From the NCBI GenBank assembly GCA_035275065.1, contig DATENM010000102.1, positions 78,011 to 142,010 on the forward strand: a DNA stretch of 64,000 nucleotides. The letters are read 5' to 3'. This stretch comes from Blastocatellia bacterium. Lineage in GTDB: Bacteria; Acidobacteriota; Blastocatellia; UBA7656. Below, in pieces: positions 44,422-57,253 of this stretch; position 1 is the first letter of the stretch; every line of letters starts with the position of its first letter. The notes under the pieces were generated by a model. It worked only from the letters and a program-made list of their open reading frames with translations, ran no database searches and was not told where the DNA came from. The position numbers and the translations under genes are program-made.

Positions 44422-45006
44422 TCAGTTGGTGCCGGCCTCTGTCTCCTGTTTGATCTCGCGGTAGAGCCAGGCTTTGGCTTTCAGCCATTCGCGCTTGACC
44501 GTGATGGCCGAGACGCCGAGCACTTCTGCCGTCTCTTCAACGCTCAGTCCGCTGAAGTAGCGCAGCTCGACGATGCGGCACTTGCGCTCGTCAATCCGGC
44601 TCAATCGGTCGAGCGCCTCGTTGAGCGCCAGCAGGTCAACCGACTCTTCCGGCGTCGCGGCCACCGCATCGTCGAGCGTGATGCGCAGCGCCGAGCCGCC
44701 GCGCCGGGCATAGCGCCGCGAGCGCGCGTGGTCAACCAGCAGGTGACGCATCACCTGCGCGGCGACTCCGAAGAAGTGCGCGCGGTTCTGCCAGTCCGCA
44801 TGCTGCTGGCCGAGCAGCCGCATGTAGGCTTCATTGACCAGCGCCGTCGTCTGCAAAGTGTGGTCGCCGCGCTCACGTTTCATGTAGCGCCGCGCCAGGG
44901 CGTGCAGCTCGTCGTAGACCAGCAGCATCAGCTTGTCGAGCGCCGCGTGATCGCCGCCGCGCCAGTCTACGAGTAGCTGAGTGACTTCCTGTGGCGAGGT
45001 TGCCAT
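44422..45006 (-). CDS. ECF-type RNA polymerase sigma factor (TIGR02999-like)
   Basis: 194 residues. Region 2 has HTLQTTALVNEAYMRLL and HFFGVAAQVMRHLLVDHARS; region 4 has CRIVELRYFSGLSVEETAEV followed by LGVSAITVKREWLKAKAWL. This pattern is typical of the TIGR02999 group abundant in Acidobacteriota and Planctomycetota, usually encoded near Ser/Thr kinases rather than an anti-sigma factor. Here the large WD40 kinase lies 2 kb away and no anti-sigma gene is seen. ATG 45006 is favoured over an in-frame ATG 11 codons upstream. Confidence 0.9.
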   Translation of the reverse strand: MATSPQEVTQLLVDWRGGDHAALDKLMLLVYDELHALARRYMKRERGDHTLQTTALVNEAYMRLLGQQHADWQNRAHFFGVAAQVMRHLLVDHARSRRYARRGGSALRITLDDAVAATPEESVDLLALNEALDRLSRIDERKCRIVELRYFSGLSVEETAEVLGVSAITVKREWLKAKAWLYREIKQETEAGTN

Positions 45007-45233
45007 TGCCGTCTCCGTCCGCCCTGCGGGATGCATCAAGGCCGAGACGAATTATAGCGTCTGCGCCCTGGCTTATCTAACGCCCGCCGACGATCTAACA
45101 GAATAAGCGACCCGGCATGATACCGATTCGCCGCGCTTATCGCTTATGAGAGTGGAGGCCAAAGACGATTCCCACCACCGCGTGGTCCGGCAGATTTGTC
45201 CCCGGCCCGAAAACTGAGAATAGGAGAAAAACG

Positions 45234-46847
45234 ATGAAAAAAAGATTAGTCCATTACAGATTTTTGCTTTGTGCTGTCGTGCTCTGCGGCCTGCTGGCCG
45301 TATCGCCTCTTCCCCGCATTGAAGTCCGAGCCTTCGGTTCGGAAGGCGTTGGCCAACAACAAACAGGCCTTCGTCTGCAACCCGGAGCGGCCTTACAGGT
45401 AGACAACTGTCCGGGAAACATCGTAGTTAACGGAGGTTTTACGAACGGGCTGGCCCCCTGGACGGTGGCCTACGGAACTCCCGACCTGAGCACGGGCCCA
45501 GGATATCTTGATCCAGGGGCTGTCGGCATGTGGGGGAATCAAAACCCAACTATTGGCGAGGGCCTTCAACAGGCACTGACCACGGTTACAGGGAAAACCT
45601 ACATCGGCTCGGTCGCTTTCCAGCGAGTCAACGACCCTGGCAAGCTGCCTTACGCGATGCTTAAGCTGCGGACTTCCACGACGCCGCTGTCCTCTGTGGC
45701 GGGGGGGAACACGATCTTCCTGTCGCCCAGCGTCAACGACCTGAGTTGGCATCCCTACTCTTTCAGCTTTATGGCTCCAGGCCCGGTCACCTATCTCACG
45801 ATCAATGTCGAAAACAATTCAAGCGCTAATGACGGCGGGCAGACTTCCTACGCCCGGGTCGACGATATCTGCATTCGAGAGGAGGGGGCGCCTGACTTCA
45901 AGGCAACGACTGTATGCCAGGGTCAACCAACTGTTTTCACAATTAGCGCTTCTGGCTCGACGTCATGGAACTGGGATTTCGGCGACGGCACAAACAGCAA
46001 TCAACAGAACCCGACTCACACCTACGCCAATGCGGGAACCTACACCGTGAAGCTGTGCGTCAATGGGACCACCAATTGTGTGACCAAGACGGTGACGGTG
46101 CTCTCGGCGCCCCCTGCCCCTGTCATCACTGGCCCGAACGACTCGTGCGGCTTGCCGGTCGCGACCTACTCTGTGCCGGCAACAGGAGGTGTGGCTTACT
46201 CGTGGGCTGTGAACGGCGGAGTGATTCAGGGTTCGTCAACGACTAACAGTGTCAACGTCGTCTGGAATCCGTCGGGCACGGGAACGATCACTGTGACCGT
46301 GACCAGTAAAGGCCAATGCCCGTCCTCCGCCACGATGACCGTCCGCAACTGCGACCTTTATCAAGGGGAATGTTGCGTGAAGGACAAATTCCAGGTCGAC
46401 CTGAAGAGTCTGAGCTATGTGGGAAACGGTGTTTACAATTTCACCCCGGCCCTGACCACCAGCATGCCGAATATCATCCGCGTCACTGCCAACATCATCA
46501 GCGCATCAGTCACCTATTCTCCGACCAAGTGCGGCACGGGCGGCCCCGCGAACGCCTACGTTGTGGGCGCGTCAAACGTCTCCCCGTTCGTCGCCTCGTT
46601 GCCGATTGCCAATGACCACGAAGCGATCTGGCATGGGTTCGCCCCCGCCGTCAGCGGTGTCAGCTTTCCGATGCAGCTCCACTTCCCGCTGCCGCCGACA
46701 GGCTTGTGCACGGACTCCCTGATATTCTGCATGAAATTCACCGTCAGGGATCGCAATTGCAAAACCTGTGAGATCATCCAGTGCTTTGGCCCGTTCAAGC
46801 GCGGCGGCGGAATCCAACCTAATGACACCAGCAACCCGCCGAATTGA
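45234..46847 (+). CDS. Secreted protein with PKD domain
   Basis: 537 residues with a signal peptide (FLLCAVVLCGLLAVSPLP). Residues ~55-215 form a galactose-binding or carbohydrate-binding-like sandwich (NIVVNGGFTNGLAPW, YARVDDICI). A PKD domain at ~225-290 has the signature WNWDFGDGTNSNQQNPTHTY. A second Ig-like domain and a Cys-rich C-terminal domain (DLYQGECCVKDKF, NCKTCEIIQCFGPFKRGGG) follow. No catalytic domain; probably a surface or matrix-binding protein. AGGAG lies seven bases before the ATG. It converges with the WD40 kinase gene with 12 bases between them and no terminator visible. Confidence 0.8.
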   Translation: MKKRLVHYRFLLCAVVLCGLLAVSPLPRIEVRAFGSEGVGQQQTGLRLQPGAALQVDNCPGNIVVNGGFTNGLAPWTVAYGTPDLSTGPGYLDPGAVGMWGNQNPTIGEGLQQALTTVTGKTYIGSVAFQRVNDPGKLPYAMLKLRTSTTPLSSVAGGNTIFLSPSVNDLSWHPYSFSFMAPGPVTYLTINVENNSSANDGGQTSYARVDDICIREEGAPDFKATTVCQGQPTVFTISASGSTSWNWDFGDGTNSNQQNPTHTYANAGTYTVKLCVNGTTNCVTKTVTVLSAPPAPVITGPNDSCGLPVATYSVPATGGVAYSWAVNGGVIQGSSTTNSVNVVWNPSGTGTITVTVTSKGQCPSSATMTVRNCDLYQGECCVKDKFQVDLKSLSYVGNGVYNFTPALTTSMPNIIRVTANIISASVTYSPTKCGTGGPANAYVVGASNVSPFVASLPIANDHEAIWHGFAPAVSGVSFPMQLHFPLPPTGLCTDSLIFCMKFTVRDRNCKTCEIIQCFGPFKRGGGIQPNDTSNPPN

Positions 46848-46859
46848 GCGGAAGACCGA

Positions 46860-50126
<3,267 letters not shown>

Positions 50127-50305
50127 CGGCTTTCGCCCTCACCGGCGGATTTGCGAAGTGAACGGTTAACCAAACGATAGAGTCACGAGACAGGTTAGTT
50201 GATGCCGAACCTTGAGATGGCCTGGTATCCTGGCCGCCACTGGTTTGTAGCGACGGCCACATTCTACATTAACTGGAAGAAATGCGGCATAACTTTTTCT
50301 GGTGG

Positions 50306-50791
50306 TCAGCGAGTGGCGATCATGACGACTGCGTGCGCCGCCATCGCTTCGCCGCGCCCGACAGCGTCAAGCCCTTCGTTGGTCTTCGCCTTGACGCTGA
50401 CCGACTCAACAGCGATCTCTAAAACACTGGCCAACTGCTGACGCATGGCCGGAATGTAGGGCTTGAGCTTGGGCAGTTCGGTGATCACTGTGGCGTCAAG
50501 ATTGACGACGCGGTAGCCCTTCTCGCCGATGAGCTTGACGGCGTGGCGCAGAAAATCGAGGCTCGACGCGCCGCGCCAGCGCGGGTCGTTGTCGGGGAAA
50601 TGCGTGCCGATGTCGCCGAGCGCCGCCGCGCCCAGCAGCGCGTCGCAGACCGCGTGCGCCAGAACGTCCGAGTCCGAATGGCCGAGCAGCCCTTTGGTGT
50701 ACGGCACGCGCACGCCTGCCAGCAGCAGCTTGCGGTCTGGTACGAGGCGATGAATGTCATAGCCGATGCCGACGCGATAGGCTTCGCTCAT
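50306..50791 (-). CDS. ispF: 2-C-methyl-D-erythritol 2,4-cyclodiphosphate synthase
   Basis: 161 residues. Fifth enzyme of the MEP isoprenoid pathway: cyclises CDP-ME-2-phosphate to MEcPP with release of CMP. GIGYDIHRLV holds the zinc-binding Asp and His, HSDSDVLAHAVCDALLGA the third ligand region, DIGTHFPDND the substrate loop, and TNEGLDAVGRGE the C-terminal signature. The gene lies immediately after ispD on the same strand. Confidence 0.97.
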   Translation of the reverse strand: MSEAYRVGIGYDIHRLVPDRKLLLAGVRVPYTKGLLGHSDSDVLAHAVCDALLGAAALGDIGTHFPDNDPRWRGASSLDFLRHAVKLIGEKGYRVVNLDATVITELPKLKPYIPAMRQQLASVLEIAVESVSVKAKTNEGLDAVGRGEAMAAHAVVMIATR

Positions 50792-50800
50792 AAAACGACC

Positions 50801-51498
50801 TCAACCAAAAAACTCTTCCTGAATGGCTTCGGCCACGCGCAGGTCGAATGGCCGCGTGATCTTGATGTTGATCGGCGAGCCTTCGACGACGGTGACGCGG
50901 TGGCCGGCGCGCTCGACCAGTTGCGCGTCGTCTGTAGCGGTGTAGCCCTCGGCATAGGCGCGGTCGTAAGCCGACTTGATGACCTCGTAGCGAAAGGCTT
51001 GCGGCGTCTGCGCGTGGTAGATGCGCTTGCGGTCGAGCGTCCGCTGGACGCGCCCACGATGAACCTGCTTGATGGTGTCCGTAGCCGCCAGCGCCAACAG
51101 CGCCGCGCCGCTCGCCTCGGCGCGCTCGATCACCTGCCTGATCTCTTCGGGGCGCACGAAAGGCCGCACCGCGTCATGCACGGCGACGACGCCGGCCGTC
51201 TCCGCATTGATCACCTGCAAGCCGCGATACACAGAATCCTGGCGCTCGGCGCCGCCGCCGACGACGCGGGCGATCTTCTTGAGGTTATGCCGCGAGATCA
51301 ATGCCAGCACGTCACTGGTGAGGTTGGGTTGCAGGACGAGAATCACCTGATGCACGGCGTCGCAGGCTTCAAAGCGGCGCAGCGTGTGGACGAGCAGCGG
51401 CACGCCTCGCAGCTCCATCATCTGCTTGGCGCGGTCGGCCTGCATGCGCGCGCCGATGCCGGCAGCGGGAATAACGGCGATGTTCAGCCTGCGGTCAC

Positions 51499-51502
<4 letters not shown>
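50801..51502 (-). CDS. ispD: 2-C-methyl-D-erythritol 4-phosphate cytidylyltransferase
   Basis: 233 residues. Third enzyme of the MEP pathway: CTP plus MEP gives CDP-ME. The CTP-binding N-terminus is AVIPAAGIGARMQADRAKQ, with the MEP-site segments VHDAVRPFVRPEEI and ATDTIKQV. The start ATG overlaps the stop of the PIN/TRAM gene by four bases and ispF follows nine bases after the stop, so the three genes form one operon. Confidence 0.96.
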
Positions 51503-52548
<1,046 letters not shown>

Positions 52549-52913
52549 AAAACCTCCGTTCGTCTTATCTACCGCTCGAGCCGTTCCTGCTGACGACGCT
52601 GCGAATAGTTAAGCTGGGTTGTGAAAGATCAAGTCGCGGGGTTGGCCGCGATGCCGACCGCTCAGCCGATGCACCTCGCCGCGCCGGACGCTCAGGATAA
52701 AGCGAAGGGATGAAGCAACCTGTTCGTCAGCGTTTGAAGGTAGCCCGAAAGCGCCAGGCAAGACCCGCTTCGGGCGGCGTGCGTCGGCCAGGCGATAAAG
52801 AATGAGGAGCTTGGCCAAGCGTGCGACCCGTGCTGCTGCCGGTCGGGCCGGAGCAGCGCTCCGACCGCGTTCATTATAGCTGAACTCTATAAATATGCTA
52901 CCGAAAACAGGAA
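52549..52913. other. Gene-free stretch
   Basis: No convincing gene. A 69-codon minus-strand frame (52609-52818) lacks a ribosome binding site and any recognisable feature. TATAGCTGAACTCTATAAAT near 52875 is AT-rich but no -35/-10 pair was convincing. The upstream signals of the PIN-TRAM operon must lie here. Confidence 0.5.
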
Positions 52914-53046
52914 GTCAGGAGTCAGGAGTCAGAAGTCAGAAGAGGGAGCAGAAAGCCGCTGATGAAGAATAGAAAGCCAAATAGATGCGGAGGCGCGGTA
53001 CGCCGACTCCTGTTTCCCTTCTGACTTCTGACTCCTGACCCCTGAC
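52914..53046. repeat. Heptamer palindrome element E (GTCAGGA/GTCAGAA units)
   Basis: Left arm 52914-52941: GTCAGGA, GTCAGGA, GTCAGAA, GTCAGAA. Right arm 53019-53046: TTCTGAC, TTCTGAC, TCCTGAC, CCCTGAC. Four units each, in phase. Read in the opposite orientation, its core resembles that of the elements around purB (GTCGGCG, GTAC, CGGCTTT). Confidence 0.88.
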
Positions 53047-53139
53047 TTCTTCTCCGTTACAGGAATCGTCACCCGATGACTGACAAATTTCGTAAGCGCA
53101 AGTTGAGACGGGCAAGCCGCGTTGTTATAAATCGAGCAT

Positions 53140-53164
53140 TTACGGCTACCTGAGCGGGCCGTAA
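53140..53164. promoter_or_regulatory. Dyad upstream of the 53169 sigma-54 promoter
   Basis: TTACGGC-N11-GCCGTAA, exact arms, ending five bases before the -24 element. It could be an operator or a regulator-binding site; distance is short for a classical enhancer. Confidence 0.45.
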
Positions 53165-53168
53165 CCCG

Positions 53169-53184
53169 TGGCACGAGCATTGCC
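53169..53184 (+). promoter_or_regulatory. Sigma-54 (-24/-12) promoter with no protein gene downstream
   Basis: TGGCACG-AGCA-TTGCC is an essentially perfect match to the consensus, with GG (53170-53171) and GC (53182-53183) 12 bases apart. It points into the twin-hairpin region and toward the 3' end of radA, which lies on the opposite strand. Confidence 0.8.
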
Positions 53185-53193
53185 AATGTGTAC

Positions 53194-53335
53194 GGCGTAG
53201 CTTAAAGAAGTTACGCGGTGGCCGAGGCAACGGGGGCTGCGTCGGTCACCGCAAAACTGAAAGAAGCGACAGACAGACAAAACAACGAAGCTGAAGGGAA
53301 TGGGGCAACGGGGGCTGCGTCATTCCCTTCGGCGT
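53194..53335 (+). ncRNA. Candidate sigma-54-dependent small RNA with twin hairpins sharing one loop
   Basis: Start estimated about 11 bases past the -12 element. Hairpin 1: GCGGTGGCC (53215-53223) with GGTCACCGC (53244-53252), one G-T wobble. Hairpin 2: GAAGGGAATG (53293-53302) with CATTCCCTTC (53321-53330), perfect. The stems are unrelated, yet both loops contain the identical GGCAACGGGGGCTGCGTC, in which GCA/TGC can pair to leave ACGGGGGC at the tip. The 40-nt linker is A-rich. A plus-strand frame from GTG 53218 exists but runs antisense into radA and has no ribosome binding site. No long T run follows hairpin 2, so the 3' end is uncertain. Confidence 0.55.
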
Positions 53336-53348
53336 ATTTCTGCGGCCA

Positions 53349-54728
53349 TCAAAACAGCGCTTCGAGCGCATCACCCACGTCGCGCACGCCGATCACTTCA
53401 ATCGCATCATCATATTCAAGCCCCGTGAGGTTGCCTTGCGGAATGACACAGCGGCGAAAGCCCATCGCATAGGCTTCGCGGACGCGCACCGCCGCCTGGC
53501 TCGTCGCGCGCACTTCGCCCGCCAGCCCGACTTCGCCGAAGACCGCCGAGCGTTCCTCTATCGGCACATTTCGAAAGCTCGACGCAATCGCCGCGACGAT
53601 GCCTAAATCTGCCGCCGGCTCGTCAATCGCCATGCCGCCGGCGACGTTCACGAAGACATCGTCGGCCAGGACATGCATGCCGATGCGCTTCTCCATCATC
53701 GCCATCAGCAAAGCGACGCGTTGTGAATCGACGCCCTGCGTCATGCGCCGCGCCGTGCCATACTTGTTCGAGGTCACCAGCGCCTGAATCTCGACCAGCA
53801 TCGGCCGCGTCCCTTCCATGCAGGCGGTGACGACCGAGCCCGACACGCCGACGGGCCGTTCGCTCAGGAACAACCCCGAAGGATTGGTCACCGGCACCAG
53901 GCCGCGCCCGGTCATCTCGAACACGCCGATTTCGTTAGCCGCGCCGAAGCGATTCTTGACGGCGCGAATGATGCGGTGGTTGTGGTGGCGCTCGCCTTCA
54001 AAGTAGAGCACCGTGTCGACGATGTGTTCGAGCGCCTTGGGGCCGGCGATCATGCCTTCTTTGGTGACGTGGCCGATCAAGAAGACCGGCAGCGTGCGGT
54101 TCTTCGCGAGCATCAGAAACTGCCCGGCGACTTCGCGCACCTGCGAAACGGAGCCGGGCGCGCTTTCGAGCTTCGACGAAAAGACCGTCTGCACCGAATC
54201 AACGACGATGGCTTGCGGGTCGAGCGCGTCAATCTCTGCGAAGATGCGCTCAAGGTTGGTCTCCGCCAACAGGTAAAGCCCCCGCGGGTTGATGCCCAGG
54301 CGCTCGCCGCGCAACTTGATCTGCCGCTCGCTCTCTTCGCCGGAAATATAAAGCACCTTGCCATAAGCCTGCGAGAGCTTGTCCGAGACTTCGAGCAGCA
54401 GGGTGGATTTGCCGATGCCGGGATCGCCGCCGATCAGCACCAGTGAGCCGGGGACGATGCCGCCGCCTAAGACGCGGTCGAACTCGTTGATGCCCGACGA
54501 TTGGCGCGCGTCGTCCTGACTCTCGATCTCTTGATAAGCGAGCGGCGTCACGGCGCGCATGCGAAAGAGGCCGCCGCGCGGCGACGATTCGGGGCTTGCC
54601 GACGCCGGCTTTTCTTCGACGAGCGAGTTCCATTCGCCGCAATCGGGGCACTTGCCGAGCCAGCGCGGCTGTTGCGCGCCACACTGCTGACAGACATAGA
54701 CGACTCGCGGGCCTTTCAGCTTTGCCAT
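53349..54728 (-). CDS. radA: DNA repair protein RadA
   Basis: 459 residues. RadA is a RecA-like branch-migration helicase in recombination. The C4 zinc finger YVCQQCGAQQ...CPDCGEW, Walker A GGDPGIGKST, the RadA-specific KNRFG motif and a C-terminal Lon-protease-like domain are all present. ATG 54728 (MAKLKGPRVVYV) has GGAAG just upstream; the in-frame 35-codon extension is not family-like. It lies in the same direction as, and upstream of, the PIN-TRAM/ispD/ispF operon, as in Firmicutes, but is separated here by the repeat and small-RNA region. Confidence 0.96.
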   Translation of the reverse strand: MAKLKGPRVVYVCQQCGAQQPRWLGKCPDCGEWNSLVEEKPASASPESSPRGGLFRMRAVTPLAYQEIESQDDARQSSGINEFDRVLGGGIVPGSLVLIGGDPGIGKSTLLLEVSDKLSQAYGKVLYISGEESERQIKLRGERLGINPRGLYLLAETNLERIFAEIDALDPQAIVVDSVQTVFSSKLESAPGSVSQVREVAGQFLMLAKNRTLPVFLIGHVTKEGMIAGPKALEHIVDTVLYFEGERHHNHRIIRAVKNRFGAANEIGVFEMTGRGLVPVTNPSGLFLSERPVGVSGSVVTACMEGTRPMLVEIQALVTSNKYGTARRMTQGVDSQRVALLMAMMEKRIGMHVLADDVFVNVAGGMAIDEPAADLGIVAAIASSFRNVPIEERSAVFGEVGLAGEVRATSQAAVRVREAYAMGFRRCVIPQGNLTGLEYDDAIEVIGVRDVGDALEALF

Positions 54729-54900
54729 GCTTCCTTCTTCGTTCCTATGGATTCGCGGGGGTTCTATTCCTAAGTATGCGCGATGGCCATTCGCGCAAGC
54801 AAGTTGAGCTTTGCCGCAAGAATCGCGGCGCACGCCATTCCCCCTAAAGATGCCCCGAAAATGCCGACTTCGGGGTACTGGTATCGCGCGATTCAGCGAT

Positions 54901-54908
54901 GGTATAAT
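54901..54908 (+). promoter_or_regulatory. Extended -10 promoter for the M1-like gene
   Basis: TGGTATAAT (extended -10) lies about 45 bases before the ATG at 54953. No clear -35. Confidence 0.5.
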
Positions 54909-54952
54909 TTAAGGTCGGAAGATCGCTCCAATTCAGAAGGAAACCCAACAGA

Positions 54953-56971
54953 ATGATTATCAAAGGATTGAGCAGAATGGTAGCGGCTCTGGTGCTCGCC
55001 TGTGCTTTCGCGCCCCTGGCGCGGGCGCAGGAGCAGAGCTCGCCGATTGACATCACACACTACAAGATCAACGCCGAGTTGTTGCCCGATTCGCACACCT
55101 TGAAAGCCACCGCCACCGTCACCATGAAGGCGCTGAAGCAGACGCAATCCGCGGTGCTTGAGATGAACGGCTCGCTGACGGTCACCGCGGTCAAGGCGCA
55201 GGATGGCAAGACGGCGCTGCAATTCATTCAGGACAAGGTCAACGAGCTGAACGTCAAGGTGAACCTCGGCAAACTCTACGAAGCTAACTCGGACATCACG
55301 TTGACGTTTGAATATTCAGGGCCGCTGGCGACCCCCGAAGGCGGGCCGCTGCCGGACACGCGGCTGGCCTATGTCGGGCCTGAGCAGGCTTACCTGTTTT
55401 ACGCGGCGCGCTGGTTCCCTTTTCACGGCTATGCCGCCGACCGCGCCACTTCTGATATCAGCATCACCGTCCCGAAAACCTGGACGGTCGCCGGCCACAG
55501 CAGCAACCCTGTGACGGCGACGACAGGCAAAGACGGTCGCCCGACCTTCACCTTTGTCGAGACCCAGCCGGTGCTGCCCGGTTCGTTTGCCGCCGGTCAA
55601 TTCATCACGCGGACGATCAACGCCGGCGGCATGCAGATCGATGTTTTCGTGTTGCCCGGCAGCGAGACTCGCGCCCAGGAGTTCGGCCAGGAGGTCGCGC
55701 AGATTCTCCAGTTCTATAACACGCGCTTCGGCCCTTACGCCTACGGCACGCGCTATGTCGTCGCCCAGGTGGATGACGAAACCCTCGACACTTACAGCGC
55801 CGCCGGCATCACCTTCCTGCCGCACAAGACGCTGGCCTCGGATAAGGCTTTGCCGGTAGATCAACTGGCGCGCGAAGTCGCTTATCAATGGTGGGGGCAG
55901 GCGGTCGGCCTGAAGAACTTTGACGACGCATGGCTGTCGCAAGGGCTGGCCGAGTATTCTTCGCTGCTCTACCGCGAATCGCAGCAGACCGCCGCCGAGT
56001 TCCGCGAATCGCTCAGCGAGATGATCGAGCTGGCGCTGGCCTACGAGCAGGAAGCGTCGATTGCGCGCGCGCCGGCGCAGCTCAACGACCAGTCGCCGGC
56101 CTACAAGTCGGTGATCTTCTATAAGGGCGCTTACGTCTATCACATGCTACGCGGCACCATCGGCGACGATAAGTTTTTCACCCTGCTCAAGAACTACTAC
56201 TCGACCTACAAGGGCCAGAACGCCAACATCGATGATTTCGAGGCGCTCGCCGATAAGGTGACCGGGCAGAAGCTGCGCGGCTTCTTCGGCATGTGGGTGG
56301 ATTCGACCGGTGTGCCGGAGTTCAAGACCGAATACACCATCCTGCGCACCAAGGAAGGCAAGTTCCGCGTGCGCGGCACGGTGCGGCAGAACATGGATTC
56401 GTTCCGCGGGCCGGTGACGGTGGCGATTGAAGCCGAAGGCGGGCGCGAATCAAAAGAGACGCTCGACATGCGCGGCACCTCCGCGGATTTCGACCTCGCG
56501 GCAGAAGGCAAGCCGCTCGAAGTCGTCGTTGACCCGGAGAACCGTTATCTGCGCACGTCGGATGCGCTGAAGGTCGCCGTCGTCGTGCGGCGCGGCATCC
56601 AGGCGGCGCAGCGCGAAGAGAACGCCGAAGCCGAAGAGCAGTACCGCCAGGCGATCAAGCTGAGCCCGCGCTCGTCGCTGGCGTGGTACAACCTCGGCCT
56701 GCTCTACATGGAGCAGCGCAACTGGCAGAAGGCGCGCGACGCCTTTACGCAGGCGCTCGATGGCGACCTGGAGCCGTCGTGGATCGAGGTCTGGTCCTAC
56801 ATCAAGCGCGGCAACACCTATGACGCCGACGACAACCGCGAGCGCGCCGTCGCCGAGTATGACAAGGCGATCTCGAATGGCAACGATTACAACGGGGCGC
56901 AGAAAGCCGCCGAGCGCTTCAAGGGCCAGCCTTACAAGAAGGAGCGCGCCGCGCAGGTGTCGAACGAATAG
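54953..56971 (+). CDS. Exported M1-aminopeptidase-like protein without zinc ligands, plus TPR tail
   Basis: 672 residues with a signal peptide (VAALVLACAFAPLARA). The N-terminal beta domain and the thermolysin-like domain of M1 peptidases are recognisable (YLFYAARWFPF, YQWWGQAVGLKNFDDAWLSQ, SVIFYKGAYVYHMLR). But the zinc motif HExxH-x18-E reads R307-E308-V-A-Y311...Q330, so all three metal ligands are replaced while the general base Glu remains. The GxMEN exopeptidase motif is also absent. The C-terminal ~130 residues hold TPR repeats (AQREENAEAEEQYRQAIKLS, SSLAWYNLGLLYMEQRNWQK). It is therefore probably a non-catalytic binding or scaffold protein. Intact frame and codon use argue against decay. 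A terminator follows. Confidence 0.85.
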   Translation: MIIKGLSRMVAALVLACAFAPLARAQEQSSPIDITHYKINAELLPDSHTLKATATVTMKALKQTQSAVLEMNGSLTVTAVKAQDGKTALQFIQDKVNELNVKVNLGKLYEANSDITLTFEYSGPLATPEGGPLPDTRLAYVGPEQAYLFYAARWFPFHGYAADRATSDISITVPKTWTVAGHSSNPVTATTGKDGRPTFTFVETQPVLPGSFAAGQFITRTINAGGMQIDVFVLPGSETRAQEFGQEVAQILQFYNTRFGPYAYGTRYVVAQVDDETLDTYSAAGITFLPHKTLASDKALPVDQLAREVAYQWWGQAVGLKNFDDAWLSQGLAEYSSLLYRESQQTAAEFRESLSEMIELALAYEQEASIARAPAQLNDQSPAYKSVIFYKGAYVYHMLRGTIGDDKFFTLLKNYYSTYKGQNANIDDFEALADKVTGQKLRGFFGMWVDSTGVPEFKTEYTILRTKEGKFRVRGTVRQNMDSFRGPVTVAIEAEGGRESKETLDMRGTSADFDLAAEGKPLEVVVDPENRYLRTSDALKVAVVVRRGIQAAQREENAEAEEQYRQAIKLSPRSSLAWYNLGLLYMEQRNWQKARDAFTQALDGDLEPSWIEVWSYIKRGNTYDADDNRERAVAEYDKAISNGNDYNGAQKAAERFKGQPYKKERAAQVSNE

Positions 56972-56994
56972 CTATCAATTGTTAGACCATCCGG

Positions 56995-57029
56995 GCCACG
57001 CGGTTTTGAATCAACCGCGTGGCTTTTTT
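56995..57029 (+). terminator. Rho-independent terminator after the M1-like gene
   Basis: GCCACGCGGTT (56995-57005), 7-nt loop, AACCGCGTGGC (57013-57023), then six T. Confidence 0.92.
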
Positions 57030-57056
57030 ATCGAGCAAGCCGCGCCAGCGACGCGG

Positions 57057-57086
57057 TTGACTCACTGAAAAGCGGTTTGCTACACT
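57057..57086 (+). promoter_or_regulatory. Sigma-70 promoter for tRNA-Ala
   Basis: TTGACT (57057-57062), 18-base spacer, TACACT (57081-57086). Predicted transcription start is about 35 bases before the mature tRNA. Confidence 0.6.
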
Positions 57087-57128
57087 AGGGTTGCGCTGGA
57101 AAACCAGTTCCGGCACGGTTGATTGACT

Positions 57129-57201
57129 GGGGCTATAGCTCAGCTGGGAGAGCGCTGCAATGGCATTGCAGAGGTCAGGGGTTCGATCCCCCTCGGCTCC
57201 A
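57129..57201 (+). tRNA. tRNA-Ala (anticodon GGC)
   Basis: 73 nt: acceptor GGGGCTA with CGGCTCC (one A-C mismatch at the base and G-T wobbles), D-arm GCTC/GAGC, anticodon stem CTGCA/TGCAG with loop ATGGCAT, T-arm AGGGG/CCCCT with TTCGATC. Discriminator A; CCA not encoded. Confidence 0.95.
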
Positions 57202-57211
57202 TCGGGCGTCT

Positions 57212-57253
57212 AAAAGTTGAGGGGAGGCAGTCGGCGCCTCCCCTCAACTTTTT
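57212..57253 (+). terminator. Terminator after tRNA-Ala
   Basis: A 17-bp perfect stem (57212-57228 with 57236-57252) closed by AGTCGGC and ending in a T run. The arms are GTTGAGGGGAGGC and its complement plus A/T ends. Confidence 0.92.

Noticed and set aside
52609..52818. 69-codon minus-strand frame in the gap before the PIN-TRAM gene
   Set aside because: No start signal, no recognisable motif, one of several overlapping frames in GC-rich DNA.
53218..53472. 84-codon frame from GTG through the twin hairpins
   Set aside because: No ribosome binding site, runs antisense into the conserved radA 3' end; the paired stems fit RNA better than protein.
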